The notes under the pieces are model-generated. The model had not been told where the DNA came from and made no database searches. It saw only the letters and a program-made list of their open reading frames with translations. From assembly GCF_002742335.1 (NCBI RefSeq), contig NZ_MDGR01000007.1, positions 124,001 to 188,000 on the forward strand: 64,000 nucleotides of DNA, in the 5' to 3' direction. The DNA is from Reichenbachiella sp. 5M10. Lineage in GTDB: Bacteria > Bacteroidota > Bacteroidia > Cytophagales > Cyclobacteriaceae. Positions 19,824 to 28,951 of this stretch are shown here, piece after piece; the stretch's first letter is position 1; the number at the start of each line of letters is the position of its first letter. The translations under genes and the position numbers were made by a program.

Positions 19824-21449
19824 ATGCAAGCGATGCTCTCGATAACCAACAAACCATCCAAAACCGATTTTCCTACAAGTATGAAGCTAACTCACTTATC
19901 ATCAGTAATCTACTCGGAGATTGAGAAGCGATCGATAGAGGAAGACCTCGTTGAGTTTCAGCAACAGCTCTTGGTCAAAGAAGGAGGTCGAACAAGAGTA
20001 ATAGAGCAAATTGCTGAAATTGGGAGTTGGGAGATGATATTGTCCTCGTCAGAAAAGCTAGAAGATCAATCATTAGTTTGGTCTGATCAGGTTTTTGAAA
20101 TATGCGGATATCAGCCAAATGAGATAGAACCGACGGTTGGGCTGTTTTATAAGCACATAGTGTCTGAGGATATGGAGCTACTCAACGAGGCAATCTCAAT
20201 GGGAATGGAGTCTAAAAAGTCTTTTGATGTAGTACATAGGATTTGTACGCTATCAGGACAAATTAAAACGGTACATCAGCGAGGGGAGTTCATCTATAAT
20301 CAGGCGGGGGATTGGATTGGTGTCATGGGGATCATACAGAATTTAACTGAAGAAAGAAATCGGGTGGCAGGTTTAGAAACAGCTAGAGCTAACCTAAAGA
20401 ATATCTTAGAAAATACAGATACAGGATATATTTTGCTCGACGAACATTGTCAAATTGTGAGTTTCAATGATCGGGCAGGAGTTATGGTCAAGACTGGATA
20501 TGGCAAATGTCTTCAGGTTGGTCACAACTATTTTGATATGCTGCAAGAAGATAGAAAACCGTATATCAGAAGTCTAATAAATAAAATGATAAACACAAAA
20601 GAGCCAGTGGGTTATGAAATGAGCTATGAGGAAGAAGGCCAAGAGCACTGGTTTAAGATCAGGATTCGACCTATTCTTGGAGTGAAAGATGAGTTCTTAG
20701 GCTTGACGATTGCATCAGATGACATCACCGAACAGAAGCAAGCACAACTGGAAAAGGAATCGCTCACAGCGCGATTGATTCAGCGCAATCAAGCTTTGGA
20801 GCAATTTGCCTACATCATATCTCACAATGTGAGAGCCCCTTTAGCAAATATATTAGGGTTGACGAACCTGCTGCCTGTATTGGGAACGGAGATTGACAAT
20901 TATCTAGATGGTCTCAAAGAGTCTGCGAGCAAGTTGGACCAGGTGGTTACAGACCTCAATAGGATGTTGGAGATACATAAACCGTGTATGTATCCTCAAG
21001 AACAGATTAAACTGACTGAGATTCATGAGGCCGTGTGTAATAGCTTGCAAAATGACAATGAAGATTTTGACATTGATATACGAACGGACTTTTCAGAGGT
21101 AGGCTCATTGATCTCTATCAAACCATATATCAAAAATATTTTCTATCAATTGATACACAATAGTTTTAGGTATTTGAGAAAAGGAGTCGAGCCAATGCTC
21201 GAAATCAAATCGATGGATTTAGGAGAGCGAATAGGACTTCAATTTACAGACAATGGGATTGGTATTGATTTGGATATGTATGGTGATCAGATGTTTGGTT
21301 TTTACAAGCGGTTTCATCAAGAGGTCGAAGGCAAAGGGCTAGGACTTTATACGGTCCATTCGCAAGTAAAGTCAATGAGAGGAAATATTGTTGTGAAAAG
21401 CATACCTGACCAAGGGAGCTCTTTCATTATCACATTACCAAAAACATAA
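19824..21449 (+). CDS. PAS-domain sensor histidine kinase
   Basis: This cytoplasmic kinase of 541 residues has a short N-terminal helical part and two PAS/PAC units (about residues 55-180 and 185-310). The second has 'EEGQEHWFKIRIRPI' and 'ITEQKQAQLEKE' at its end. The HisKA helix carries the phospho-acceptor in IISHNVRAPL. The ATPase domain has an N box with the unusual wording NSFRYL, then DNGIGIDL and GKGLGLYTVHSQV. SHNVRAP instead of SHDLRTP is common in Bacteroidota hybrid-free kinases. It is followed 11 bp later by a degenerate receiver, probably its partner. The start could also be ATG 19881. Confidence 0.9.
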   Translation: MQAMLSITNKPSKTDFPTSMKLTHLSSVIYSEIEKRSIEEDLVEFQQQLLVKEGGRTRVIEQIAEIGSWEMILSSSEKLEDQSLVWSDQVFEICGYQPNEIEPTVGLFYKHIVSEDMELLNEAISMGMESKKSFDVVHRICTLSGQIKTVHQRGEFIYNQAGDWIGVMGIIQNLTEERNRVAGLETARANLKNILENTDTGYILLDEHCQIVSFNDRAGVMVKTGYGKCLQVGHNYFDMLQEDRKPYIRSLINKMINTKEPVGYEMSYEEEGQEHWFKIRIRPILGVKDEFLGLTIASDDITEQKQAQLEKESLTARLIQRNQALEQFAYIISHNVRAPLANILGLTNLLPVLGTEIDNYLDGLKESASKLDQVVTDLNRMLEIHKPCMYPQEQIKLTEIHEAVCNSLQNDNEDFDIDIRTDFSEVGSLISIKPYIKNIFYQLIHNSFRYLRKGVEPMLEIKSMDLGERIGLQFTDNGIGIDLDMYGDQMFGFYKRFHQEVEGKGLGLYTVHSQVKSMRGNIVVKSIPDQGSSFIITLPKT

Positions 21450-21460
21450 AAGCGGCAATT

Positions 21461-21850
21461 ATGAAAATGAGAAGAAGCATTGTTTTGCTCAACAACGATC
21501 CTGTGATGTATATGATTGCTAATCTATTGATCAACCATTGGTTGAAAGAATCTACGATACAGGTATTGTCCAACGAACATTTGGCTTTGCATTTTATCGT
21601 GACCCAGACCAAAGTGACAGAGGAGATTACCGTGCTTTTGGATTTGGATATCCAAGGTTTTGATGGAGGGACGTTTATCCAGGCATTTGACAAACTCAGT
21701 GACTCTGTCAAGGAAAAGGTACAGATCTTTGTGATAGGCTCGAACTTTCGTCCTCTTGATGAGATAAGGATATTTCAGAGCAAGGCAGTCAAGAATCATT
21801 TTGAAAAGGCCCTTTTGTTGGAGAAGCTACAGCGCATGGAGAAGAGTTGA
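21461..21850 (+). CDS. Degenerate receiver-domain protein (atypical response regulator)
   Basis: This 129-residue protein has the layout of a CheY-like receiver, but key residues are altered. The usual acidic pair is LLNNDP, leaving one Asp. The phosphoacceptor position is kept in LLDLDIQGFDG. The conserved Thr/Ser is within VIGSNF, and a Lys occurs in HFEKAL. Phosphorylation is therefore doubtful or Mg2+-poor. It follows the PAS kinase by 11 bp and precedes a terminator, so the two form an operon. Confidence 0.75.
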   Translation: MKMRRSIVLLNNDPVMYMIANLLINHWLKESTIQVLSNEHLALHFIVTQTKVTEEITVLLDLDIQGFDGGTFIQAFDKLSDSVKEKVQIFVIGSNFRPLDEIRIFQSKAVKNHFEKALLLEKLQRMEKS

Positions 21851-21874
21851 TAGCTAATCTACACTTACCCAATG

Positions 21875-21905
21875 AGCACAGTCCTAACCCGTCTGTGCTT
21901 TTTTC
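21875..21905 (+). terminator. Rho-independent terminator after the second kinase operon
   Basis: A 7-bp stem agcacag / ctgtgct with an 11-nt loop is followed by a T-rich run. Confidence 0.8.
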
Positions 21906-22047
21906 TTTTGAAGGTCTTTGTGATCGTCTGAGCTTTATATGAGGTTGTTGATTGATCATCTATGCTTATTTGCAATTCACCGATACTTGAGAGACTAGGA
22001 GTCTTCTTTTGGGCAAATTTGAATCATAATTTAAAAATGAAACTGAT

Positions 22048-22833
22048 ATGAAACATCTTATCCTATTCCTATTCTTGATTGGCACGACCCTACAGAGTCA
22101 AGGTAGTGTCACCGTTCTAAACGGACTCTCACATATGTATAGCGGACAGTCTGGCGAGGAGATCAGAGGTCATGTGGTACTACTCAATACCTCAGATCAG
22201 ACCGAGCGAGTCAGGTTTGAACTGAATGAAGCGATTTTTTCGTGCGACTCTTCTCGAGTGTTTACAAATCGGGAGGCACATAGCCAGTCGTCTAGCGCAT
22301 GGTTTGCTAGCGATGTGATGGACAAAGAGCTTGCCCCAAACGAGCAGTATATTTATGATTACTCTATCCATATACCTGAGGATGAATCTCTCCAAGGGTC
22401 ATATTGGACGGTCCTGATGGTGTCAGTCGAGAACTCAGTCAGTGCAGAGCAACTGATGAGCGGGGTTAGTATCGATAGCAAGGTACGCTATGCCATTGGT
22501 TTGATGACTCACGTCAATGCCTTTGATCAGGTCCAATTGGATTTTGACGATGTAGAATTGGCACTGGATACGCTGGATTATGCACAAGCACTAGATATTC
22601 GATTAAAGAATGATGGACAATTCATAGAAGGGGTCTCATTGATTCTGGAAGTATATGATATGGATGGTGAAAAGGTGACTGATATTTATAGCGATCGCAA
22701 CATGGTTTTTCCTGGAGTATGCAAGCGTTACCTCATGGATATTTCTTCCTTGCCTGATGGCGAATACTACTGCCTTTTGCTCGCGAATGCTCGGGATGAA
22801 TATGCGGGGACAAGCATTTCACTGACCTTGTAG
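22048..22833 (+). CDS. Secreted protein with Ig-like fold, possibly chaperone-like
   Basis: No named family is recognised with confidence. The 261-residue product has a signal peptide (MKHLILFLFLIGTTLQSQG). The first half has the 'GEEIRGHVVLLNTSDQTERVRFEL' and 'ELAPNEQYIYDYSIHIPED' patterns seen in beta-sandwich domains such as DUF916 and periplasmic chaperones. The second half is another predicted beta-sandwich ('QALDIRLKNDGQFIEGVSLILEVYDMDGEKV'). It may assist or bind the secreted protein encoded at 19148. It has its own upstream gap of about 140 bp after a terminator. Confidence 0.6.
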   Translation: MKHLILFLFLIGTTLQSQGSVTVLNGLSHMYSGQSGEEIRGHVVLLNTSDQTERVRFELNEAIFSCDSSRVFTNREAHSQSSSAWFASDVMDKELAPNEQYIYDYSIHIPEDESLQGSYWTVLMVSVENSVSAEQLMSGVSIDSKVRYAIGLMTHVNAFDQVQLDFDDVELALDTLDYAQALDIRLKNDGQFIEGVSLILEVYDMDGEKVTDIYSDRNMVFPGVCKRYLMDISSLPDGEYYCLLLANARDEYAGTSISLTL

Positions 22834-22886
22834 GAGGTATTGAATTGATGGATCATTTCTAAAAAAACAAAAAGATGTCTAGCCGA

Positions 22887-22899
22887 ACACACACACACA
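22887..22899 (+). repeat. (AC)6 dinucleotide run near a gene start
   Basis: Thirteen bases of alternating A and C lie between the ATG at 22875 and the signal-peptide-like reading frame that begins in frame at 22900. One extra AC unit would join the two frames. Confidence 0.6.
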
Positions 22900-23163
22900 T
22901 TGTCTCTCGTTTTGGTACTCCTGCTGATGAGTGCTTTTGCTCAGGCACAGACAGGGAAGGGTATGACTGCCGTACATAGAGAGATTACCAACTATACCAA
23001 AAGACAAGAAGTGCTCCAGTCCAGTATGCAACCGTCATTTTTGGAATTCGGTTTGTTTTTTCCAAACAGCAAGCCACACTTTAGCATCAGTATATGGGAA
23101 GCACGTGTCATCTACGGATTCAGTAATACTCAAATCGTCTACACCATGGGTAGACTCAATTAA
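22900..23163 (+). CDS. Small secreted protein with possible frameshift at its start
   Basis: The frame from TTG 22900 encodes 87 residues starting with a hydrophobic stretch that ends in FAQAQ, like a signal peptide core without a basic n-region. A better start, ATG 22875, lies out of frame by one base across the (AC)6 run. With one more AC unit the product would begin MSSRTHTHTLSLVLV and gain a positively charged n-region. The gene is therefore frameshifted, phase variable, or simply begins at TTG. The remaining residues (TGKGMTAVHREITNYTKRQE...) match no family I know. It follows the secreted protein gene at 22048 by 66 bp. Confidence 0.4.
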   Translation: MSLVLVLLLMSAFAQAQTGKGMTAVHREITNYTKRQEVLQSSMQPSFLEFGLFFPNSKPHFSISIWEARVIYGFSNTQIVYTMGRLN

Positions 23164-23272
23164 AACAGTACATAGCTGGTTGGAGGGGCATCCTGTGGAC
23201 GGTGGGGTGCCCTATTTTTTGATGTCAGCAATTTGTGTTTATGAACTTGTCGAGTTGGAATCTGCGAAATAC

Positions 23273-23303
23273 AAAAAGGCTGCCTCGAAAGAGCAGCCTT
23301 TTT
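23273..23303. terminator. Bidirectional rho-independent terminator
   Basis: A perfect 11-bp stem aaaaaggctgc / gcagccttttt encloses a 9-nt loop. It has an A-run on one side and a T-run on the other, so it can serve both the plus-strand genes to its left and the minus-strand PL7 gene ending at 23355. Confidence 0.85.
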
Positions 23304-23354
23304 GTATTGTTAAGTCACTAGGTTCCCTATGAGGACGAACCTTGGCGATTATGA

Positions 23355-25103
23355 TTAGTCGTGTTGCACGAAGAAGTCATACACCAAGACTTCTCCATAG
23401 TTGTTTGGGTTGTCGGTTTCGTCTCCTTCTTTTTCTGCATTACTCTGTGTGTAGTTTCCGATTTTGAAGTAAGCTTCACCGTAGCTCTTGTCCATCACGT
23501 AGTTATTGCTGCCGTCTTTGACCAAGTAGTTAGATGCATTGTTATTCGCGAAGGCATTGGCCAAGTTGCCGTCTTCGCTATAATAGCAATAGTGTTTGCC
23601 ATCGATCACCTCGAAGATTACTTCGTGTACTGTCCCCAGAGAATAGTTGGTTGAGACCGTGACATCATCTCTTAGTTTACCTCCGTTGAAACTCAGGAAG
23701 AGGTGTGACCCTTCTAATCTCAATACCATGGCGTCATCGATTCCGTCACTCTTGTTTCCGTGGATTTGAGTTGCGACGAGGTGGTCTTTCACGATAGGTA
23801 GATGTGTGATGGCTTGCTTGGAATACACGACGTGCGTCCCTGAGGTGGTCCAGTAGATATCCGAACTTCCTGTTTCGGTCCTTTCTCTGAGTTCAGAGCG
23901 GATATAATCCGAATTAGGTGTAGACCCGTTGTTGCTTCTTATCGGTACTCTAAATACGATGGCATTTTGATCGTCATTGACATAGTAATACTCGTTGTTG
24001 CTTTCGCCACATAGCGTTTTGTCTTCTACACCGTCAGGATAGGTAATTTTCCATTGGTTGCAATTGTCCATCAAGTCAGAAGGTATGCTTGCCGAACCAG
24101 GCTCCGTAGGATCAACAGGGTCAACAGGATCAGTGCCACCATCTTGGGCTACACCGTAGATATTGACTTCTGTGATACTGTTCCATGAGTTGGAGCTATT
24201 GCCTAGACCAGTGATACGAACATATCTTGCCGAAGTACTTTCGAAGTTGTAGGTCTCTAGATCCGTGGAGCTTCCCGATGAGGAACCAGAGTATACCTCG
24301 ACCAACGTCGAAGTACTTTGTCCTACACTAATTTTGAAGCTAGAGCTGCGTTGATCTCCTTTGTACCAAGCGGCTTTTACGCTGCTTACCGTTTGCGACG
24401 CCCCCAGATCATAGGTGATGTATTGACCTGAGCCATTGGCAGACCATCTCGTGCCCAAGTCTCCGTCAAGAGTATTGGCGGGTACATTCCCGTCATCTTC
24501 CGAAGCGGACACGTTGCTGATAGAGAGTTCACCTTCTGTGGTGGGTTCTGTAGGTTCTACAGGGTCGGTGGTGCCTGACCCAGAACCTTCGGCCAATTCG
24601 AAATCGTCGAAACGGCCCGTGTCCCCATTGTAGGCAGCATAAATGGTGATGGTGGTATTGGAACCACTATTGAAGCTCACGCTGACTTTGGTCCAATCAC
24701 TGTAGTCACCACCGTCGCTGTAGTTGTTGCTGCCGACTTGAGCACCTATGGTACCTGCTTCTAGGACATAGGCAGACAAGGTATAGTTGGTGTTGGCGGT
24801 GACAGAGACGTCTTGCTCTACTTTGCCACCACTCCCAGTGATTTTCGCTGATTTTGATCCGCTGTGCGAATCACTAGAAGTAGCCGATGGGTCTGTGTCT
24901 TCCCACCCTGACCAGTTGCTCTCAAATCCAGGGTTGACAATGCTGACGAGATCTCCAGCCGCTGAAGCAGGGTCCGCGAGACTTAATTCAGGGGTTGCGA
25001 GGTTTTCTTCACAAGACTGAAAGGTGGTTCCAGCCATCAAAACAAAACCTGCGATGAGCATGCTACTGCATAGATGTGCCCATCTTACAAAATAATTTTT
25101 CAT
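23355..25103 (-). CDS. PL7 alginate lyase lipoprotein with two carbohydrate-binding modules
   Basis: This 582-residue lipoprotein (lipidated Cys31 in TTFQSC) degrades alginate by beta-elimination at the cell surface. A CBM4/9-like module spans about residues 52-172 ('IVNPGFESNWSGWED'). An F5/8 type C (CBM32-like) module spans about 190-318. Pro/Thr/Glu linkers flank both. The PL7 catalytic beta-jelly-roll occupies about 340-582 and has the three hallmark motifs: RSELRE (402-407), QIH (446-448) and YFKIGNYTQ (545-553). In PL7 enzymes QIH is usually linked to cleavage of G-containing blocks. It diverges from the GntR regulator, with TTGGTNNACCAA operators in between. Confidence 0.94.
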   Translation of the reverse strand: MKNYFVRWAHLCSSMLIAGFVLMAGTTFQSCEENLATPELSLADPASAAGDLVSIVNPGFESNWSGWEDTDPSATSSDSHSGSKSAKITGSGGKVEQDVSVTANTNYTLSAYVLEAGTIGAQVGSNNYSDGGDYSDWTKVSVSFNSGSNTTITIYAAYNGDTGRFDDFELAEGSGSGTTDPVEPTEPTTEGELSISNVSASEDDGNVPANTLDGDLGTRWSANGSGQYITYDLGASQTVSSVKAAWYKGDQRSSSFKISVGQSTSTLVEVYSGSSSGSSTDLETYNFESTSARYVRITGLGNSSNSWNSITEVNIYGVAQDGGTDPVDPVDPTEPGSASIPSDLMDNCNQWKITYPDGVEDKTLCGESNNEYYYVNDDQNAIVFRVPIRSNNGSTPNSDYIRSELRERTETGSSDIYWTTSGTHVVYSKQAITHLPIVKDHLVATQIHGNKSDGIDDAMVLRLEGSHLFLSFNGGKLRDDVTVSTNYSLGTVHEVIFEVIDGKHYCYYSEDGNLANAFANNNASNYLVKDGSNNYVMDKSYGEAYFKIGNYTQSNAEKEGDETDNPNNYGEVLVYDFFVQHD

Positions 25104-25171
25104 AATCAGTTTTTAATAGTAAAAAATAGTCTTTCATTATTTGGTAACCAATATTGATGGAAGATCAATGT

Positions 25172-25183
25172 TTGGTTGACCAA
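25172..25183. promoter_or_regulatory. TTGGTNNACCAA operator upstream of PL7 gene
   Basis: TTGGTTGACCAA lies 69 bp before the PL7 start. A related site with one spacer base (TTGGTAACCAA, 25141-25151) lies between it and the gene. The arms and 2-bp spacing match the UxuR/ExuR operator consensus known from enterobacteria, so it is probably bound by the GntR regulator encoded next door. Confidence 0.65.
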
Positions 25184-25383
25184 AAGTGAATTACGTCAAA
25201 ATAATGAGTAAATCAAAATGAAGGGAGTAGTATAAATGTCTTAAAATAAGCAGTTTGCGTATTTTTTTGTTTGTCTGGAATAGAGAAGTGCCAAGAAATC
25301 TGAGGCTGAATCGTTTGTAAGAAAAATGTAGATAAGGAAAAATTTGAGAAGAAAAATTTGCAGACTCCCCAAAAATCTCTAAA

Positions 25384-25395
25384 TTGGTCAACCAA
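25384..25395. promoter_or_regulatory. TTGGTNNACCAA operator upstream of gntR gene
   Basis: TTGGTCAACCAA with flanking AA/TT lies 26 bp before the regulator start codon, close enough for autorepression. A degenerate second copy (TAGGTCAACAAA) sits at 25403-25414. Confidence 0.65.
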
Positions 25396-25420
25396 TTAAT
25401 AGTAGGTCAACAAATTACGA

Positions 25421-26161
25421 ATGGAATTATTAAATAACTTCACACAGATTGTCATCGAAACGCCGGTGGACAAGATTATCAATCAAATTAAGGAGTTGAT
25501 TACCTCAGGGCAACTGACCCCAGGAGATAGGCTCCCACCCGAAAGAAAGCTTTGCGAAGCGTTGGGAGTAGGAAGATCACATGTAAGAGATGCTATCAAA
25601 AAACTAGAATTTTATGGTATTCTCAAAACACTACCTCAAAGCGGTACAGTTGTCGCAGGATTGGGCATGACAGCCCTAGAAGGACTGATCTCAGATGTGT
25701 TGAAGTTGGAAGTAAAGGATTTCAAGGCTTTGGTGGAGACCAGAGTAATATTAGAGACCAATGCAGCTGCTTTGGCAGCACAAAACAGAACTGAGGAGGA
25801 TATCGAAGGTCTCGAAGAAGCGCTGCAAGCATATAAAAGAAAAAAGGAAGCCTCAGTACATGCGGTAGATGAGGATTTGATGTTTCACTTGAAGATCGCT
25901 GAAGCAAGCAAAAACTCTGTTTTGAAGTCTTTGATGCTGGTGATTACCCCAGATATCTTGACGAACTACAAGGAGTTGGACGCATGTGGAGAGGGTAGGT
26001 CTGTGTCGGCACTAGAGCAGCACGAGCAGATTTTGTTTCACATCAAAGAAAAAAATATAGATGGAGCCACGCAGGCTATGAGAGATCACTTGAGTGATAT
26101 ATTGGACTTCTCTAGCACTCTGCAAGTGGAGAGATTTAATCAAAGCAATGGTAAAAAATAA
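25421..26161 (+). CDS. GntR family regulator, FadR/UxuR-type (FCD domain)
   Basis: This 246-residue transcription factor has an N-terminal winged helix-turn-helix at about residues 15-80, with the family signature 'GDRLPPERKLCEALGVGRSHVRDAIKKLEFYGILKT'. An all-helical FCD ligand-binding domain spans about 95-230 ('VETRVILETNAAALAA', 'HLKIAEASKNSVL'). FCD regulators such as UxuR, ExuR and KdgR-type proteins respond to sugar acids. The surrounding genes suggest an alginate-derived ligand (DEH or KDG). Operators around its own start suggest autoregulation, and identical sites occur across the locus. It is probably a repressor released by the ligand, which is inference. Confidence 0.92.
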   Translation: MELLNNFTQIVIETPVDKIINQIKELITSGQLTPGDRLPPERKLCEALGVGRSHVRDAIKKLEFYGILKTLPQSGTVVAGLGMTALEGLISDVLKLEVKDFKALVETRVILETNAAALAAQNRTEEDIEGLEEALQAYKRKKEASVHAVDEDLMFHLKIAEASKNSVLKSLMLVITPDILTNYKELDACGEGRSVSALEQHEQILFHIKEKNIDGATQAMRDHLSDILDFSSTLQVERFNQSNGKK

Positions 26162-26199
26162 CCAGAGAGAATTAATGAAATAAAAGGGTACCAAAAAAG

Positions 26200-26227
26200 A
26201 AAGGATTAGCCAAGGGCCAATCCTTTT
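26200..26227 (+). terminator. Probable terminator after gntR
   Basis: A 12-bp stem with one mismatch (aaaggattagcc / ggccaatccttt) has a 3-nt loop and is followed by only a short T stretch, 38 bp after the regulator stop. Confidence 0.55.
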
Positions 26228-26631
26228 AGGGGAAAATCTTACCAATAAAATATCAATTTGGCCGTCGGTATTGTCATTGAGTTTGATTAACCACAATTAC
26301 AAAGATAAGCAAGATCTGTTGTCCTAACAGAAGTGCGAGGTCTTTTTTCCCCACCTAGAGAAGCAATACTACTATTAATACAAGCATGGATATGGAGTCA
26401 CTTTGTGACTAAGACGGATAGACTATGGTTGGAAGATAGCGACCCAATTGACCTGCGGGACCCGTTTTTTGCCAATATCTTACGTTTAGGTATATCATCC
26501 ATTTCATTCAATACGATACAAGGCATTGGTGAGACCGACTCTCTATGCCTCTGTTTAAACAAGATTAAAGCACTTTTTTGATTGGGTGCATAGCGGGAGC
26601 TTTGTCCAATCTGTTCATAGACAAGAATATC
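26228..26631. other. Intergenic region before the PL17 operon
   Basis: About 400 bp without a convincing gene. An 82-codon open frame (26333-26581) resembles no family and has no good start context. No TTGGTNNACCAA site is present, unlike the other lyase promoters of the locus. The region must hold the PL17 promoter unless transcription reads through from gntR. Confidence 0.5.
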
Positions 26632-28914
26632 ATGACGAAGAAAATATCATACTGTAGTAGTCTATTTAGTTGTTTGAGTTTGTTGTTTTTGTTTGCACTT
26701 ATCTCATGTGATACTGCGGACAAAACAGCAAAACTTGGACATCAGAGTATTCTATTTACAGAGGCATCATTAGGGACTATACAAGAGCAGTATGCACAAG
26801 TGCCGCTGTTCTATGAGTCGATGCAGCAAACGATCACGGATGTTGATGAACAGATTACATTGGGTATAGATGTTCCAGAACCCAAGGACTTGGCAGGGGG
26901 CTATACGCACGAGCGTCACAAGCTCAATTACTTGACCATGCAGCGGGCAGGTAAGCTATATGTCATCACTGGCGAAGAGAAGTACAAAACCTATGTGCAT
27001 GATATGCTACGTGCCTATGCGGAGTTATTCCCTACATTGGACAGGCATCCCAGCAAAAAATCTTACTCTAGAGGGAAACTTTTTTGGCAATGTCTCAATG
27101 ACGCCAACTGGCTCGTGTATGCGAGTCAAGCCTATGACTGTATCTACGACCAGTTGTCTGACGAGGAGAAAGAGTTGCTTGAGACCAAGTTGTTTAGGCC
27201 TTATGCAGATTTTCTCTCTATAGAGACTCCACAATTCTTCAACCGTATTCACAATCATAGCACTTGGGCCAATGCAGGGGTAGGGATGATTGGTCTCGTG
27301 ATGAATGACGAGGAATTGGTCAAACGGGCACTTTATGGATTGGAGGACGACGGGTTAAATACGGAAGCCAAAGACAATGATGGGGGCTCTATCAAGGAAG
27401 AGGGGCAGGACCGTGCTGGATTTTTGGCTCAAATGGATTTGCTCTTTTCTCCTGATGGGTTTTATGCGGAGGGACCATATTATCAGCGTTATGCGATCTA
27501 TCCTTTTGTGGTGTTCGCAGCAAGTTTGGAAAACGCTCGGCCCGAGTTGAAGATCTTTGAGCACAGAGAAGGGATACTCTCCAAAGCAGTCTATGCACTG
27601 CTCAATTTGACTGATAGTGATGGGGAGTTTTATCCTATCAATGACGCACAGAAAGGAATGTCCTATTATTCTCGCGAATTGGTGTCTGCGGTGGATATCA
27701 TTTACCATTTTGGGGGACAAAACCCTGAGTTGCTGTCTATAGCCGGGAAACAAAACCGGGTATTGTTAGATGCGAGTGGATTCAGTGTGGCACAAGCTAT
27801 CAAGGACGGGAAAACGAAGGATTTTGTACCGCAATCTATGGAGCTACGAGATGGTGCGGATGGGTCTGAAGGAGGTTTGGGGATCCTCCGAATGAACTAT
27901 GCCGGAGGCGACATCAATGCGGTGTTTAAGTATACCGCACAAGGCATGGGGCACGGACATTATGACAAGCTATCTTATGCCTTGTATGACAATGGCGCAG
28001 AGGTACTGCAAGACTATGGCGTAGCACGATTTGTCAACATCGAACAGAAATACGGAGGGGGATACCTCAAAGAAAACAAGACTTATGCGAAGCAAACGAT
28101 AGCGCACAATACCTTGGTAGTGAACCAAACGACCAACTATGGTGGGAATATTGATATCGCAAACAAACACCATGCTGATCGCTTCTTTTTCGATGCAAGT
28201 CAGCCGGATATACAAATTGCTAGTGCCACAGACACACATGCCTACGAGGGAGTGCGTATGCAGCGTACGATTGCTCTGATTGCAGATTCGCTGTGGGAGC
28301 GGCCGTTGCTGGTAGATGTGATGGACGTAGAGTCTGAGAAGGAAAACACGTATGATTTGCCGTACTACTATTTTGGACAAATTATTTCTGCCAATATGGA
28401 GTATGAGACTTTGGAGGCTCGGAAGCCCCTAGGAGAGAAATACGGGTATCAGCATATCATGGAGGAGGCCAGAGCTTCATCGTTGATGGAAGATGCCAAG
28501 TTGAGTTGGATGAACGACTACCGCTTTTACTCTTGGACTGCTGCGGATAGTGATGCGGATGAGTTTGTGTTTGGACGTATCGGAGCAAATGACCCTAACT
28601 TCAACTTGAGGCATGATCCGATGTTTATGCTCCGAAGGAAAGCGAAAAGCACTGTTTTTGCAGCAACACTAGAGTCACATGGGGATTATTCTCCAGTGAG
28701 TGAATTCTCTAGGGACGCTTTTGCAATGGTGGATGCTGTGGAAGTACTGATGCAATCCGATGAATATACTGCTGTCGAGGTGCGGCATCATGGAGGTGCG
28801 TCGTTTAGATTGGTGATTTGTAAAAAAGACAATAAGGCCGATCAGGCACATACGATAGAAATAGAATCAGAAAAACTCTCTTGGACGGGACCTTATTTTC
28901 TTCAGAGAAAATGA
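26632..28914 (+). CDS. PL17 oligo-alginate lyase, lipoprotein
   Basis: I chose ATG 26632 because it yields a lipoprotein signal with Cys26 (ALISC); the in-frame TTG at 26578 adds an unlikely leader. The 760-residue product has the alginate-lyase alpha/alpha toroid followed by a heparinase II/III-like beta domain. Catalytic-type residues are visible: Asn208-His209 in NHSTWAN, tyrosines in EGPYYQRY (283-284), and the histidines in GMGHGHYDKLSY. PL17 enzymes act exolytically on alginate oligomers and release unsaturated uronate monomers that open to DEH. It is the first gene of a run with KdgF, a transporter and an SDR. Confidence 0.94.
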   Translation: MTKKISYCSSLFSCLSLLFLFALISCDTADKTAKLGHQSILFTEASLGTIQEQYAQVPLFYESMQQTITDVDEQITLGIDVPEPKDLAGGYTHERHKLNYLTMQRAGKLYVITGEEKYKTYVHDMLRAYAELFPTLDRHPSKKSYSRGKLFWQCLNDANWLVYASQAYDCIYDQLSDEEKELLETKLFRPYADFLSIETPQFFNRIHNHSTWANAGVGMIGLVMNDEELVKRALYGLEDDGLNTEAKDNDGGSIKEEGQDRAGFLAQMDLLFSPDGFYAEGPYYQRYAIYPFVVFAASLENARPELKIFEHREGILSKAVYALLNLTDSDGEFYPINDAQKGMSYYSRELVSAVDIIYHFGGQNPELLSIAGKQNRVLLDASGFSVAQAIKDGKTKDFVPQSMELRDGADGSEGGLGILRMNYAGGDINAVFKYTAQGMGHGHYDKLSYALYDNGAEVLQDYGVARFVNIEQKYGGGYLKENKTYAKQTIAHNTLVVNQTTNYGGNIDIANKHHADRFFFDASQPDIQIASATDTHAYEGVRMQRTIALIADSLWERPLLVDVMDVESEKENTYDLPYYYFGQIISANMEYETLEARKPLGEKYGYQHIMEEARASSLMEDAKLSWMNDYRFYSWTAADSDADEFVFGRIGANDPNFNLRHDPMFMLRRKAKSTVFAATLESHGDYSPVSEFSRDAFAMVDAVEVLMQSDEYTAVEVRHHGGASFRLVICKKDNKADQAHTIEIESEKLSWTGPYFLQRK

Positions 28915-28951
28915 TCTAGGAAACGTACTGGAAAATAACAAATGGGATATT

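Noticed and set aside
23105-23332. 75-codon open frame overlapping the small secreted gene
   Set aside because: It runs through the terminator hairpin at 23273-23303 and has no signal or domain.
26333-26581. 82-codon open frame upstream of PL17
   Set aside because: No recognisable domain, no start context, and it covers the region where the PL17 promoter should be.
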